The notes under the pieces were generated by a model, which searched no databases, was not told where the DNA came from, and was given only the letters and a program-made list of their open reading frames with translations. Of a stretch of DNA of 64,000 nt, positions 23,791-35,834 are shown piece after piece; the stretch's first letter is position 1; every line of letters begins with the position of its first letter. This DNA is from Verticillium longisporum. Lineage: Eukaryota; Ascomycota; Sordariomycetes; Glomerellales; Plectosphaerellaceae. The position numbers and the translations under genes are program-made. The stretch is from contig JAETXT010000006.1 in assembly GCA_019188255.1 (NCBI GenBank), forward strand, positions 2,666,001-2,730,000, given 5' to 3'.

Positions 23791-25577
23791 GCTGGCCCAT
23801 CTAGACGGCACGCAGAGGCTTGTACTGAACGGACAGTACAAATGTGATTGGGGTATGACGATATTTCTTGATATGGCATTGCGGTGGCGTTGGCGGATTG
23901 GATCGCTTCTTTTACTTTTAGAGGCTGATCTTCAGGCAAATTCGGGAGAGAGCATGATGATGGAGGATAACATCACTGCCTTTTTGCTGTATCATTACCC
24001 TCAGACGATGAGGAAGTTTTTCACGGGCGTTTTCTTTTCGTACGAACTTCCCAAGCACTTGCGAGGTATCTCATTGGTTCGTTGCGGCACATCAACTATT
24101 GGGAATTATACGAGATATTCTCCCTAACGACATGGAAGTGATCCATGCTTTGAAGATGACACTTATGGGCTGCAAACATGCATGACCGTCTCCGGGGTGT
24201 CTCCACGTCGCAGAGCAAACAAGAGCCTTGATGTAAGACAGTTCACGCAGGCGCATGCAAGTACGACCCGTGTCTACCTTAGCTCGTGCAGGTTTCGTGT
24301 AACATGATTTTGTGCAGTCAAGATCTATGGCTGTTAAAACTTTCATCCGATGGTAAGCGGTGTTTGCCCTGGCTGGATACCCTGTGAAAGTCTACCCAGT
24401 GTGCTTCTGCTCTTTTCTGCTAGGTTGATGGAATGAATGTGTGCATCCGCATTCATTGCCGACTTCAGGGGGGGGCAATCTGATGTGCTGTGGGTATGAG
24501 GGTTTCGAGGAACCGTCAACTGAGGCTTATAAGGACCCGTCATATATGAAAAGCCAGCCCAAAGTTATGTCACAACTTGTGTTTCTGGATATTCGGTATA
24601 CAACGTCACATAGGATGACAGCGGCAGCGTCGTGGCATCACCACCATAGATGGGCAGATGCAACCATGGTCAAAGCGGATGCTGTAGGGCTACGTTTCGG
24701 CTGATTACAGCGACCAGCATTGTTCAATCAGATCAACCAGATTGATCATCGGCCATTTTCTTCGCATAAGCCTGCCTCCTTCTATCAAAACACTTTCTAC
24801 AGGAATTTCATGATCACGTCGGGAGATGCTGTCTCTTCGTATCATTCCAACATATTTCAGGTGGAAAACAACTTGACCCTTCACAATGCTGCGTAGCCTT
24901 TGCCTCCCAGGAATGAGCGTAAACATGTAGGCTCGAATACGAACATTTCGTCCCAAAATTAAGATCCACAAGCTTGACATCTTGGACGCGATCGACAGTC
25001 TTAATTCGAGTTCACTTATCACTCGGCTTGCTACTCTCATTGTCCGAAGCTATGCATCCGTTGTCGTCGGCCATTTATAGCTGGTTGGGCGGAGCATCAT
25101 GCACATTGTTGGACCGATTCCCTCAGTCTTCATCCTAGCACATTGGCTATTCAAGCAAAGCATTAGGAATCTCTGGCTTGCTATTTCAGCGAGTCAAGCG
25201 TTTTGTTATATTCCCTATAAAGTACTAACAAGCTTGGAAGGCCGACAATGTGAGCTCAAGTTAGTATGCTTGGGATGCCGCCATTCTTCAAGATCATTCG
25301 TGACGACATCACCAGCTGTATAGATAGTTCGCAAATCGAAAAGGCTAGGTGCCCTGCTCCTCTACCATTGCCAGCGAACCTCCCGACATAAGTTGAGAAG
25401 CGGCTCAAGGGGCTCCTAGGGAGTCGATCATGCACAAGGGCATCAGGACAATCACCACGGTCCGTGGCTCGATTTCACCTACAAGATCAACGCTTTGTCG
25501 AGGGTTACCTCGGCGCGGAATGTTTAGATGCAGCTAGAGGAATAGACACTCATGTCCGGTTCTCGCGGCAACAGACC

Positions 25578-25582
25578 CCGAC
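25578..25582. repeat. Target site duplication, left copy (CCGAC)
   Basis: Identical to 25796-25800 on the other side of the LTR. Confidence 0.8.
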
Positions 25583-25795
25583 TGTCAGGACCCTGCGGAG
25601 CCGTCCAGGGCCTGCCAAGCCAGGGGGCTGGCCAGGGGCTAAGGGTCACGAGAGAACGTATATATAGGCTGCGGAGGGCCCCCCAAAGCTGCGGAGGGCC
25701 AGAATTCAGATTTATTTCTATCCCAGACCTATATTCTAACTACCTGCGGACCCTGTGGAAGACCCCTTCACTCTGTTGTAAACAACGCTCTGACA
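25583..25795. mobile_element. Solo LTR of a retrotransposon, 213 bp
   Basis: The element starts TGTCAGGACCC and ends CGCTCTGACA, giving a perfect 6-bp terminal inverted repeat TGTCAG/CTGACA with the TG..CA ends of an LTR. It is flanked by the direct repeat CCGAC at 25578-25582 and 25796-25800, the 5-bp target duplication expected for integrase-mediated insertion. A TATA-like GTATATATAGG lies inside near 25658-25668, and GCTGCGGAGGGCC occurs twice just after it. No internal gag/pol sequence is present beside it, so it is a solo LTR left by recombination. Superfamily and orientation cannot be set, though the TATA-like box would favour the plus strand. Confidence 0.8.
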
Positions 25796-25800
25796 CCGAC
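25796..25800. repeat. Target site duplication, right copy (CCGAC)
   Basis: Identical to 25578-25582; directly abuts the LTR end. Confidence 0.8.
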
Positions 25801-28202
25801 CCCGCAGCGAAATTCTGGTGCGGCCGGACTTGTTGCCATAAAGCACTTATCAACCTCTTCGTCAGCGGCACTATTTGCGGACGTGTTACTGTCTTTTGTG
25901 CCCGGCTTCAGGGGTGAATAGAACGGTTGCTGCAAGTGGAGTGAAATGTTTCCGTAAGTGTCCTACCGGAGACCTCGCCTCCGGTCTCCAGTATGATGAT
26001 ATCTCGTGATGCAAAGAAGCTAGTTTTGTTCAGTGCAACTAATTTGGGCGACTTAACGATGCCATGCAAAGGGGGGACATTGCGTAGGTCGACTGACAAC
26101 TTGATTCCGCGTTGCCGCCTGGATTGTATTTCCAGCAAGTGTGGAAACGAGAGCTGTGCGATTCAATACTGAAAAGGAGTAGCTTTTTATATTCGGCAGG
26201 GGGTGGAAGGGTTCGTCCGGGGTTGCCGGCAGAAGCGGCATTTGGCAAATGGTCACCAGGATAAACCGCCACCTGGCAAGATTACTGAACAGGCGCTGTG
26301 ACTCCCTGTGAATCGTATTTGGTTCTCATTAGCCAATGCCCAGTCAACCAGTGTGATCGAATGCGACGTCGTCTTTTAAGTTTGTCTTAAGGATTCAACC
26401 GGGGCGGTCGCCAATCGCCAATTCTCCAGCGGCAAACGGAATCATCTGAACAGATGCAACGGCGACTGTCGGGCAAGGCTCCAATACGCACATGGCTTCA
26501 ATCGGTCCGTCATCCCAAAACCTTCTGAAGCCCGGCAGTAAATCCGGCGTATTTGATTGGGATGTTAGTGAGACGCTCCTCGGATTCGGCTTGAGAATGA
26601 CTTGCAGCCTCCTATGGACAGGGGTTGGAGTAGACGCCGAGTTCCATGTTGCGCGTGCGCACTGGCGTCCAACGCGAAGAGCACATAGGTCACGGGCCGT
26701 CACAGCTGCTGGCGTCATTCTGTCTGCAGCCAGCGGGGTGGCTTGTCGTGGCGGAGACGCGGGAAGGTGAATGCTGTGGCAGGCTTCAGGAGAACTCTTG
26801 GCCCCAGAGAGGATTTTTGGCGCAGTTGACACCGCCTCCACCCAGAGGTCTTGGGGGTTATCATGATTGGTAAAGAAGGGTAATCCCAAAATTGAAACAC
26901 TGGTTGCCAAGGCACCAATACGATGCAGACTGTTGGATGAACTGAAAATAGCTACCATTTGAAAAAGGAGTTCATCGGGGTGATGATTCTGAACTTGAAG
27001 TGAAATATCGTGTGGTGCGAAACAGAGACGTGATGTGATGCCTCGAGAGAGGCAAGAGGCTCGCCTTGACGTTGGATTGCCAGGTACAAAGGGCCTTAGC
27101 GGCGCCACCGAGGGCCCGGGGTTGAGTGTCTCGGCACATGGGTGGGGAAGCAACACACGACCACTACCTTACCTACGCAATTCGGAACAGCCCCACGTCC
27201 CGCTTTCCGCGTGTAATCCCAACGCTCCTGCATCCCTGGTCATCTCAACCGCATTGAGGGCAGGCGCACACGACCACCCGAGAGCCTTGACGTAAGGCGA
27301 TCGAAATCATGCCCTTCCCTCTGGCTGGTGGTGGACAACCCGATGCACCTTATCGGCCGGACTACCCCCTCCACAGGCCCAAACTCCGCTTCAGAATCTG
27401 TCTGGTACCTTACTTGCTGCCAAGTACGTGGCATCCGGCATGTGATCACTTTTGCTCTGCCCAGCTCCGCCGCCACTGGCCAAGCAGCCGGCTTGCCGTC
27501 TGACACCCACAACATAATGTTTGTCCAATGTGCCCTCACGTTGTCTTCTTGGCGGTCATTCGGCGCCCGCCGCAATCTTACAGCCTCCTGTGCTTTCCCA
27601 TGGAGCACATAACTGGCCACTTGGGTGTTGAGTGAATGGTCAGCACATCAGCAGGGACGAGGGGCCAAAGATGCCACTGTACCCCATGTCGAACCAGTAT
27701 ATCAGTGCCGTGCTTGCGCTTATTCCCCAGGCTCATATCTAAACCTACCTACGAGACGCAAGATCCAGGCTTCCCCGGTCTTCGCTTTCTTCTTGAATCA
27801 CTTGGCGGCACCCACTTCCATCCGAGACGCGCGTTTCTTGGCCTCGGACATCGGACTCATGCTTTCATTGCATTGTTGTACACCCATGACTTTATTCAAG
27901 TAGACCTACTGCCCTCTTGTCCTCTAGGTCGTCAACAGTGCACCATCTTTCGACCCTATCAATATTTCCCACGCCTCTCACAGGTTCCGACGATCACTTC
28001 CTTTGTGTGATATTCTCAACGCGCATTCTTTCGAAATCGAACCGTCCTTCGTGAGATCAACAAGAATCACATCACTGATACCAAGAGTATCTCGGACTCT
28101 TTCGCGGCTGCCAACGACCACGACCCTGACCTGGGGTACCTCCCGGCTGTACGAGCTGACGACGGAGGCGGCCTACCCAGACGATCCTCACATCCACTCA
28201 AC

Positions 28203-29064
28203 ATGCGTTTCTTCGCCTTTTTCCAGACTCTGGTACTTCTCGGGGCAACTGCTACAGCTTATCGACTTCAATATCCCGACCAAGATTCCAAGACGGGAAA
28301 GAGAGGTCTCGAGCGCCGCGATGGCAAATACTTCCACGAACCCTCTGGCTCTCTCGGATTAGGCCATTACGATGCCCGCTTTTTTAAAGAAGAACTCGGC
28401 TACGACGAGCATCGTATTGCCCTCAGGAACCTCATTCGCGCGTACCTTACCGTCTGCTCCGAAAACAACGTCGAGACATGGCTGGCCCATGGGACTCTCC
28501 TCGGTTGGTGGTGGAACGGCCAGGTCATGCCCTGGGACTACGACTTGGACGTCCAAATGTCTGCGGCTACTCTCGACTGGGTCGGCGAGAACCTCAACCG
28601 CACAGAGCACTTCTACAACTGGACCGGGACGGACAACAGCCAGCATACAAGTCATTACCTTCTCGACATTAACCCCCACCACATCGAGCGCGACCGTGGC
28701 GATGGCTTGAACATCATCGATGCCCGTTGGATCGACATGGCCAACGGTGCCTTCGTCGACATCACCGGGGTCGCGGAACGCGAACTGCCTGAAAACCCTG
28801 GCATCTGGTCGTGCCGGAATTCGCACAGGTACCATACGACAGACCTGTTCCCTATGCGGCAGACCGAGTTCGAGGGGTTGCCTGCAATCGTTCCGTACAG
28901 TTTTGAACGCATCCTGATTGAGGAGTACGGTGAAAGGAGCATCGTGGCGACGGAGTGGGCAGGGTAAGTTCCGCATTTTCTTCTGATCAGAGCGGCATGG
29001 ATAGACTAACGAGGACAGACATCGTTGGGTACCTGAACAGAAAGCATGGATCAGAATGGACTAA
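28203..29064 (+). CDS. Secreted LicD-family protein
   Basis: Exons 28203-28963 and 29019-29064, intron 28964-29018 (GTAAGT..ACAG); 268 residues. Residues 1-19 (MRFFAFFQTLVLLGATATA) form a signal peptide, so the protein enters the secretory pathway. The LicD-type nucleotidyltransferase-like core is clear: VETWLAHGTLLGWWWNGQVM followed by PWDYDLDVQ, matching the family pattern of a GTLLG turn and a W-D-x-D-xD acidic site. FVDITG and a downstream YSFERILIEEYG segment also fit. Family members act in phosphocholine or other phosphodiester-linked glycan decoration; the fungal substrate is unknown, and a cell-wall or glycoprotein role is inference. The second exon supplies only the last 14 residues (HRWVPEQKAWIRMD), which a single-exon call would lose. 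Confidence 0.9.
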
Positions 29065-29684
29065 AGTCTCGCGTGTGTTTGGGTGTGTGATGTGCGCAGA
29101 TGCGCACCCCACAAACGAGACGCGAATAGTGTTGTCTTTTTTTTTTCATTGCGGCTTACACACGCCAGGCTTGCGTGGATGGCGTTTAGGAAAGGGGGTT
29201 TGGCTTGGTAAAAAGTTCCGGCCCGGACGTCGAAAGGCCGCCGTCTTCGGCGTGGTTGGGGTGGCTGCCGCTTGGACTCGAAAGCACAGTGTACTGCTGG
29301 CAAAGCATTTCTTGAATGGTTTCTGTACCTTACGTTGACGATAGCATGAGATACCCCACCATCGCTCTTTATACCTCACTCGTTTCGCCTCCGTCCCCCG
29401 AAATGGACCATGTTGGTGATGAAAGCAAGCCACTTGCCTTGGTGGCAGCCATGAAGAAAGTGACAGTTTGACGCCTCTGCCGATCCCACTGACTCGTCTG
29501 CTCTCTCCCCGCGGCAGTTCCATGTAATCGCGCCGCCCACATTCCGTGTGCCGGCACTAGAGGCTCCGTCCCTGTCTGCGGTCGCGAAACCTCCGACCTC
29601 GCGGCGACTAGCCTCAACCCCGCAGAATGCGCGAATATGATGCAGTCGGCGGAGCTCAACCCTCAACAGTCGGTCTGTTCGAAT
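29065..29684. other. Intergenic, no gene recognised
   Basis: 620 bp between the LicD gene and the tRNA; a T run lies near 29138-29147. No coding signal. Confidence 0.4.
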
Positions 29685-29758
29685 GGTCGGTTAGCTCAGT
29701 TGGTTAGAGCGTGGTACTAATAATGCCAAGGTCATGAGTTCGACCCTCATACTGACCA
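29685..29758 (+). tRNA. tRNA-Ile (anticodon AAT)
   Basis: 74 nt cloverleaf. The acceptor GGTCGGT pairs with ACTGACC (one G-T), followed by discriminator A. D arm GCTC..GAGC with AGTTGGTTA loop; anticodon arm TGGTA-CTAATAA-TGCCA with AAT at positions 34-36; T arm ATGAG-TTCGACC-CTCAT. No intron. The internal A box (TAGCTCAGTTGG) and B box (GTTCGACCC) of a Pol III promoter are present, and a short T-rich tail follows at 29759-29766. Confidence 0.95.
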
Positions 29759-31551
29759 TTTCCTTTTGCTCGCATCGCGATTGCAAGTCAACAGACTTTA
29801 CTTTTGCTGCTCAGAGAAAAGCCTCGGTATGAGGCGCGTTGCAGTCGTCGACTTGAGGCGAGTGGCGAGACGCATCAATGTTGGCTCTGGTCACAATGGA
29901 AGATCACAATGGACCGAGACAAAAATTGAAAGCTTAGATGGAAGACTTGGGCAACGATGCCTTGGAGGTAAGGCAGACCCGATGGATGGTTCTCCCAAAG
30001 GTGTCGGCTCGTCTCCCTGGTCGATTGTTGCGCTCTGCAAAGCTGGCTAACTGCCAGACGCTTGTTGGAGGCATTGAGGTTTCAGAAACCACAGCTCACT
30101 CGGCACCGGGTTATGACTGCGGCGATGCGCTGTTGCAACACGGTGATAAACAGCCCAGGTCTGTCGCATGGTTGCTCGACACTTATGTGACTAAGTCATG
30201 TCTGTCCAAAGTCCACTGCCTCGATGAATCGTTCCTCTTTCTTGCACTACATTCGCGCTCGGTCTCCTGCATGTCTGCATGGGGAAAATGCCTGAATGAC
30301 TGCAGATAACGGCAGCCTTGCTACTGTCCCTCGGATACCTTAGTCTCAATAAAGGCGGTCGCTTGAACCTGAAAATCCGTGTTCGGTCTCCAATCTGTTC
30401 ATATGTGTAACTGTAGACACCGAGAATATGATTGTGCTAGATCAATGAAGTATCCTCCGTTTCAGAGAAGTTCCTTTTCATTCTGGTTTCTTCTCAACCC
30501 AGCCACAGGGGATGTACTTGAAGCGCGCATTCGTGCATGTACCTCTCAGCAAGGTCGTCAGGAACCCAATGGGCGCGAAAGTCAGGGCTGCGCATGGGCC
30601 ACATGACAGATCCTGGATAGGGGGCACGGGCACGCTTGTTTGGCAGGGAATGGAAGGAATAGCATCCACTTGATGCCTGGCAGCCTCACCGCTGACGGCA
30701 GCCCCTGATTGGACCAATCCCCAGCGGCAACAGCCACGGGAAGACACTGAGGAAGCTCCATTCATTGACCCCGTGTATTGACCCCCTAAAAAATGACCCC
30801 CCTGGCCCCTAAAGAGACACACTGGCGAGCTGGCAGAAGGTACCTCCCCTGCCCACCTCAGGCTAGAGCCCCAGCCAGAGCCAGCGCCTGTCGAACCAGC
30901 CCCCATCTCCTGGCGTCGTGCTGGACCTGCCACACAGAGACAGAGAGAACAGAGCGAGGGCGAGTGTCCAGCAGTACTTTTGCTATCCTGTCCAAAAAGC
31001 CACCAACCCAACCTCGCGCAACGCAACGCAGCGCAACCATACGACGCGATCCACGACCGGAAAAAAAAATCGTTGCTGCTTTATGAGCCGTCCACCGCGC
31101 GCAACCCAGGACGATTGACGAACAGCTACCAGCTGCAGCTTCCAGCACGCTGCCTCGCTGTTCCTCGGCCCTCGCCCAATCGCATCTGTCACCCACCAAC
31201 CACCATCACCTGGCCCTGGCCGTGACGACTGCCGTGCTGCTGCTGCTGCTCCCAACCGCACACGACACCTTTCCGCCCGAGCTTCACTCGTTCGCCGTCG
31301 ATCGCAACCTCGACCGTAACGAACACCTACTTTCGCATCGCCGCGAGCTCCACGAAGACGCTCCACGACCGATGCAAATCCAATAATCCCATCCCCCCCC
31401 TTCCGTCAATCCTGCAGCGCGGACCACCAGCGGCTTTTCGAAAGCCCTTCCAGACGGTGGATAGACACACGGCCACTCTGACGACGCTTCTCCGCCCCTT
31501 CCCACTTCGCGGCGAACACAGCATTCCGGGGAGCAGCTCCCCCACGCGCAC
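29759..31551. other. Upstream region of the striatin gene
   Basis: 1.8 kb without a recognisable gene. The last 700 bp are C-rich and pyrimidine-rich, typical of a long fungal promoter plus 5' leader. Confidence 0.5.
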
Positions 31552-34277
31552 ATGAGCTGGCAGAACGCCGCGGGCATGGGGATGAATCCGGGCAACGGCA
31601 TGGGCGGCGGCCCCGGCGGCGGCGAGATGGGTGCTGCCATGCAGGGCAACGGCAACGGCCAGCCCAATGCAACAGAGTACACGTTGCAGGGTGCGTTTGA
31701 GCTTTTTTTGTTTCCTATTTGTTTCGTTGCGAGATGGAGGAAAGTGCATTATCGTGCTAACCCGATAGCACAGGCGTTATGCGCTTTCTGCAGACCGAAT
31801 GGCATCGCCACGAACGCGACCGAAACTCGTGGGAGATTGAGCGCCAGGAGATGAAGGGCAGGATAGCGAATCTCGAGGGCCAGGCAAGACGCGCCGATGC
31901 CACCCAAAAGGCCCTCAAGCGCTACGTCGGCATCCTCGAGAAGAAGGTCGTTAACCAGCAGGCGCTCCTCAAGGGCACGGGCTCAGTTTCCGACATTGAC
32001 GAGGAGCCGGCGAAACGCGAGAAGGACAGGGCCATCCGCATTCAGGAGAAGCTCCATGGTGAGTTCGCGAACAACAGAGGAGCCGAGCTTGCGCTGACGA
32101 GACCTCAACAGCGCTGCACAAGGATATTGATACCGACGATGAGGAGGACAAGGGCGAAGACGAACCTCAACGTGCTGACCTCAAGGCCTTCCTCGACCAG
32201 TGCCAGGCCGAGTTTGCATACCTCATGGTCACACCTGCGAACCCCTGCCACCTCGCGACTCTCCACCATTACCCATTCTGGAGGACATGGCCGGCCCCGA
32301 ACCCTACCAGCTGTCCGGTCAGCCCCCAGCGGAGCCCTCTTTCCAACAGCAAATGCGACAGTCGCAGTTGCAGACTCAGAACCATGTTCGGGAGATCGCG
32401 CGAGCGCCCTCGGCCCCGAACCACGCGCCGCCAATGCAACGCAGCCAGCCTACGAGCTTTCAGGTGAAGCAAACGGAACTACCTGCTCAGCAGGCTGGGA
32501 ACTCGGTAGCCGAAAACCCACCCGCAATGTATGCTGCAGGCACAGAATGGCCGCAGCCCGTCTCCGTCACCACTCGTCTCATGGATGATAACCTCCAGAG
32601 GCCAAATCACTCCGTCGAAGCACTCGGAACAGCTGAACACGCTGAAGAAGTAGCCCCGAAACAAGTCCTTCCCGAGACCGATGGCTGGGAGTTCCCCGAC
32701 GGCGCTTTCACAGACTCCAACTCGACGCAGCCCCAACAAGCTCAGCAGTTGGCTTCGACCCGGCCAGATACTGACGTTTTTCCCAGCGCAGAGAACGTAC
32801 CCAAGTCGCCTACTCGAGGGCCTGGCTCGCATAGGAGAAAGGGATCAATGTCTCGACGCCGCAGCTCGGACCAGGAGCTTTCACTGAACGCCCTGTCTCT
32901 CAAGCAGGAAAGCACGAATTTCAAGCTGCGCTTCGGCCTACGCGGGCATCTTGACACTGTCCGAACTGTCATTTTTTCCGGAGGTGGCAGCCCAGGAGAG
33001 CCGGAAATCTGCACCGCCGGCGACGATGGCATGATCAAGCGTTTCCACATCCCTAGAACGGAGAGTCCTGTCGGAGGGTCTGACCTAGACGTCGCGGCAA
33101 ACTTCACACACAGGGGTCACTCGGGAGCGGTCCTTTGTCTGACGTCGTGGTCGCCATCGCCAAACTTCTCTACAGGCGGTAGGGCGCAGGGAGATGGTTG
33201 GATTTTCTCGGGTGGCCAGGATGCCAGCATCAGAGTGTGGGAGCGAGGGCGAGTTGATCCCAAGGCGACCCTCGACGGCCACACTGATGCGGTTTGGGCC
33301 ATCTGCGTACTTCCGGCAACACTGGGTGCCATCTTCGGACAGTCGAACCCCTATGGCACTCCCGATCGTATCCTTGTAGCGTCAGGTGGTGCTGATGGAA
33401 CTGTCCGTCTGTGGGCCGTCAGCGCGCCACCTCAACTCACATCTCCGCAGCCCGGCGCGAACCGAGCCGCTCCCACAGGCAGCAGAGGCAGGGTTCGCGG
33501 CAACTCAATGAGTTCAGGAAGCGCGTTCCCCAACTCGCCACAGCCGACAATGGCCTCGAACTCTCCTTTCAACCACACGCTTATCCACAACATATCGCGA
33601 TCCGATGGCTCAACAGCCAGCCCGACCTGCATCACACCGCTCAGCCCGACTGGTGAAACGTTCGTCGTGGCTTATTCGGACGCTTCTATCATTGTATACG
33701 ATACACGCTCTGGCGAGCAGACAGGCGCTATGGACAGCCTGGAGACGTATGACGGAACCATCGGCACAAGCGTCAACTCTGTCGTTGCTACCACTGTGGG
33801 CCTGGAACAGGGCCAACATGCCAGCAGCATGTCTGAGGAGGACGCTTCTACCAGCGGAGGCCCAACAGGCGGCGGCAGGACTATGGCCAGCTCTGGCGTT
33901 GAGGGTGTCGTGATTTCTGGGCACGAGGACCGGTTCGTGCGCTTCTTTGATGCCAATAGCGGTAAGCATATGCCATTTTTTGTTATCCGATCCGGGCCTC
34001 CATACTGACTCACATAGGCCAATGTACATACAATATGCTCGCACACCCGGCCTCCATCTCGGCGCTGTCACTCAGCCCCGACGGCCGCGAGCTGGTCAGC
34101 GCCGGCCACGATGCTAGCCTGCGGTTCTGGAGCCTCGAGAAGCGTTCATGCACGCAGGAGATTACGAGCCACCGCATCATGCGCGGTGAGGGTGTCTGCT
34201 CTGTCGTTTGGAGCCAGGACGGCAAGTGGGTCGTCAGCGGAGGTGGCGACGGTGTGGTCAAGGTGTTCACGCGGTAG
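31552..34277 (+). CDS. pro11: Striatin (STRIPAK scaffold, PRO11/HAM-3 type; one-base frame break)
   Basis: Regulatory B''' subunit and scaffold of the STRIPAK phosphatase-kinase complex, which in filamentous fungi controls hyphal fusion and fruiting-body development. Exons 31552-31690, 31774-32058, 32112-33961, 34018-34277; 844 residues once the frame is repaired. Order: Gly/Met-rich N-terminus, the striatin signature [20 protein letters not shown] (caveolin-binding plus coiled coil, about 47-145), the conserved [20 protein letters not shown] segment, a disordered middle with a basic [13 protein letters not shown] patch, then WD40 repeats from about residue 412 ([71 protein letters not shown]). 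The frame jumps at the C run 32242-32245; one more C gives an uninterrupted reading ([18 protein letters not shown]). Tail to tail with RAD14. Confidence 0.93.
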
Positions 34278-34601
34278 AGACGACGTCGCTCTCGCTTGCA
34301 CATCCGTCGGCATAAGCATAGCGTGTAGGGTCGACCCTTTGGGAAAGGGAGCGAATGGCGCGGGGGATCATGGACATGTCAACCACCGGCCAGGCCAAAC
34401 CTCGCCCGGGCGTTCATAGTGTTCTTGTAATATGTAACTTGAAGGAAATGTGGCCACGAAGCCCTCCATGCCCTCTAGTGGGTTTTGGAGCGTCTGCGTA
34501 TCTTGGGTCTGTCTCATACATCATTTCGTCGTGCTGCGTGCTATCTTGTCGCTGGTATCATGGCAAACCGCCGAAAACAAGGCAAAAGCCGCCGCTGGGC
34601 T
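34278..34601. other. Convergent 3' intergenic region
   Basis: 324 bp between the striatin and RAD14 stops; no coding signal. Confidence 0.5.
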
Positions 34602-35834
34602 TCAAAACTCCAATTCCTCCACCTCCATGCCGCACCCGACACACGTCTTGACCGTCATGCCCTCTTCGTTCTCAACCGTGCGTCCCCACTCATGCACATG
34701 CTTGCCGCCCGACACGGCATCGCCAAACTTGGTCGGACCACCGGCGGCCCCCTTGGCGGCCTGCCTGCGGAAGGCCTCGGTCCTCGTCTTCCTCTTGAGG
34801 TCCGTCAGCTTCTCCTTGAACTTCTTCTCCTTCCGCGCGCGCTTCTCGTCCTCGCGGCGCGCAAACTCGGCATCGAGCTTCTCCTCGCTGCCCCACTTTG
34901 TGTTGAAGGCATAGTCCTCGACCTGGCAACGCAGGAACAGCATCATGTCGTGCCAGTGGCTCTTGTGCGGGTTCGGCTTGTTGAGGTGGGGCAGCAGGTC
35001 GGCGTCGCGCAGCTCGCCCTCGGTGAGGAGGTAGTCCTCGCGGCACTCCGTCTTGGTGAGGAGCGAGTAGCGGTGGGCGTGGCGGTCCTTGCAGGGCGCG
35101 CAGACGCAGAGGCCGAAGACCTCGGCCCAGACGTGGTCGATCTCGGGCGAGGCGCACTCGCGGCACTTTTGCGCCGCGCGCACCGACGCGTCGCGGAGCA
35201 CCGAGAGCGACGGCTCGAACGGCCCCGCCTTGGTGCGCTGCAGCGCGCGCAGCGTCTGCAGGCGCTCCCACTCGCCGGCCGTCATGCCTTGCGGCCGCTC
35301 GGGCGGCGCCGGCTGGCCGGGCTTCGGCCGCGGCGCGAGCGCCGGGTTCGACGGGTCGTCGTCGAGGGAGAGGAAGCCGCCTCTTGTGTCGGTCATGGCC
35401 GACATGTCGTAGTCGACAAACTTTGTAAAGTTGCGTGCCGGCCGCAGCGACTTGGGCGCCGCGTCGTCGCTCGGGTTTTGCCTGGCGTCGCGGACCGTGT
35501 CGGGGCCGTGAGCCTTGGAGGAGGAGGACGACGACGATATATCGGCATGTGTGCGTTTGCGCGAGTTGGGAATGTGGACGTTGTCGGTGGCGATGAAGCC
35601 GGAGGGGGTCTTGTCGAGACCGGGCGCGCCGGACGCCAGACGAGCTTGTTCATGCTGGTCACGGATTGCTTTGGCGCGCAGACGGTTCTCTTCCTGTCCA
35701 CAAGTCAGCGGGATGCTCGATGCGTGGGAAACTTGATGAGAAGAACATACAATCCTGCGAGTCACTGCTGGTGTGGGAGGAGACACAACGGGTGCAGGCT
35801 GGGTTGCCCGTGGTGGCGTCTTTGGCCGTTCCAT
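34602..35834 (-). CDS. RAD14: DNA damage-recognition protein RAD14/XPA
   Basis: Nucleotide-excision-repair factor that binds damaged DNA and helps assemble the incision complex in the nucleus. Exons 35834-35751 and 35693-34602, intron 57 nt; 391 residues. The intron keeps frame, so leaving it in would add 19 residues; splicing joins TRRI to EENRLRAKAIRDQHEQARL, the family's usual N-terminal helix. The zinc finger is CRECASPEIDHVWAEVFG then LCVCAPC (CX2CX17CX2C, about residues 204-228), followed by YSLLTKTECREDYLLTEGEL and WHDMMLFLRCQVEDYAF. The C-terminus is a basic helix and a second possible metal site (HVHEW ... CVGCGMEVEELEF), common in fungal members. A CACGTG box lies 217 bp upstream of the start. 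Confidence 0.96.
   Translation of the reverse strand: MERPKTPPRATQPAPVVSPPTPAVTRRIVCSSHQVSHASSIPLTCGQEENRLRAKAIRDQHEQARLASGAPGLDKTPSGFIATDNVHIPNSRKRTHADISSSSSSSKAHGPDTVRDARQNPSDDAAPKSLRPARNFTKFVDYDMSAMTDTRGGFLSLDDDPSNPALAPRPKPGQPAPPERPQGMTAGEWERLQTLRALQRTKAGPFEPSLSVLRDASVRAAQKCRECASPEIDHVWAEVFGLCVCAPCKDRHAHRYSLLTKTECREDYLLTEGELRDADLLPHLNKPNPHKSHWHDMMLFLRCQVEDYAFNTKWGSEEKLDAEFARREDEKRARKEKKFKEKLTDLKRKTRTEAFRRQAAKGAAGGPTKFGDAVSGGKHVHEWGRTVENEEGMTVKTCVGCGMEVEELEF

Larger units (their letters stand above)
23791..28202. other. Gene-poor region with solo LTR
   Basis: 4.4 kb, visibly more A/T-rich than the flanks from 23.8 to 26.4 kb. Apart from the solo LTR at 25583-25795, I see no recognisable gene. 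Open frames on the minus strand at 24705-25040 (111 codons) and 26395-27156 (253 codons) have no domain I recognise; the second contains one hydrophobic stretch. They may be decayed genes or chance. Confidence 0.5.

Noticed and set aside
24705..25040. 111-codon minus-strand ORF in the A/T-richer region
   Set aside because: Reads somewhat protein-like, but there is no family, no codon bias and no flanking exon; at most a gene relic.
26395..27156. 253-codon minus-strand ORF
   Set aside because: No recognised domain, mixed codon use and no supporting exon; one hydrophobic stretch is not enough. Could be a decayed gene, but not supportable as a CDS.
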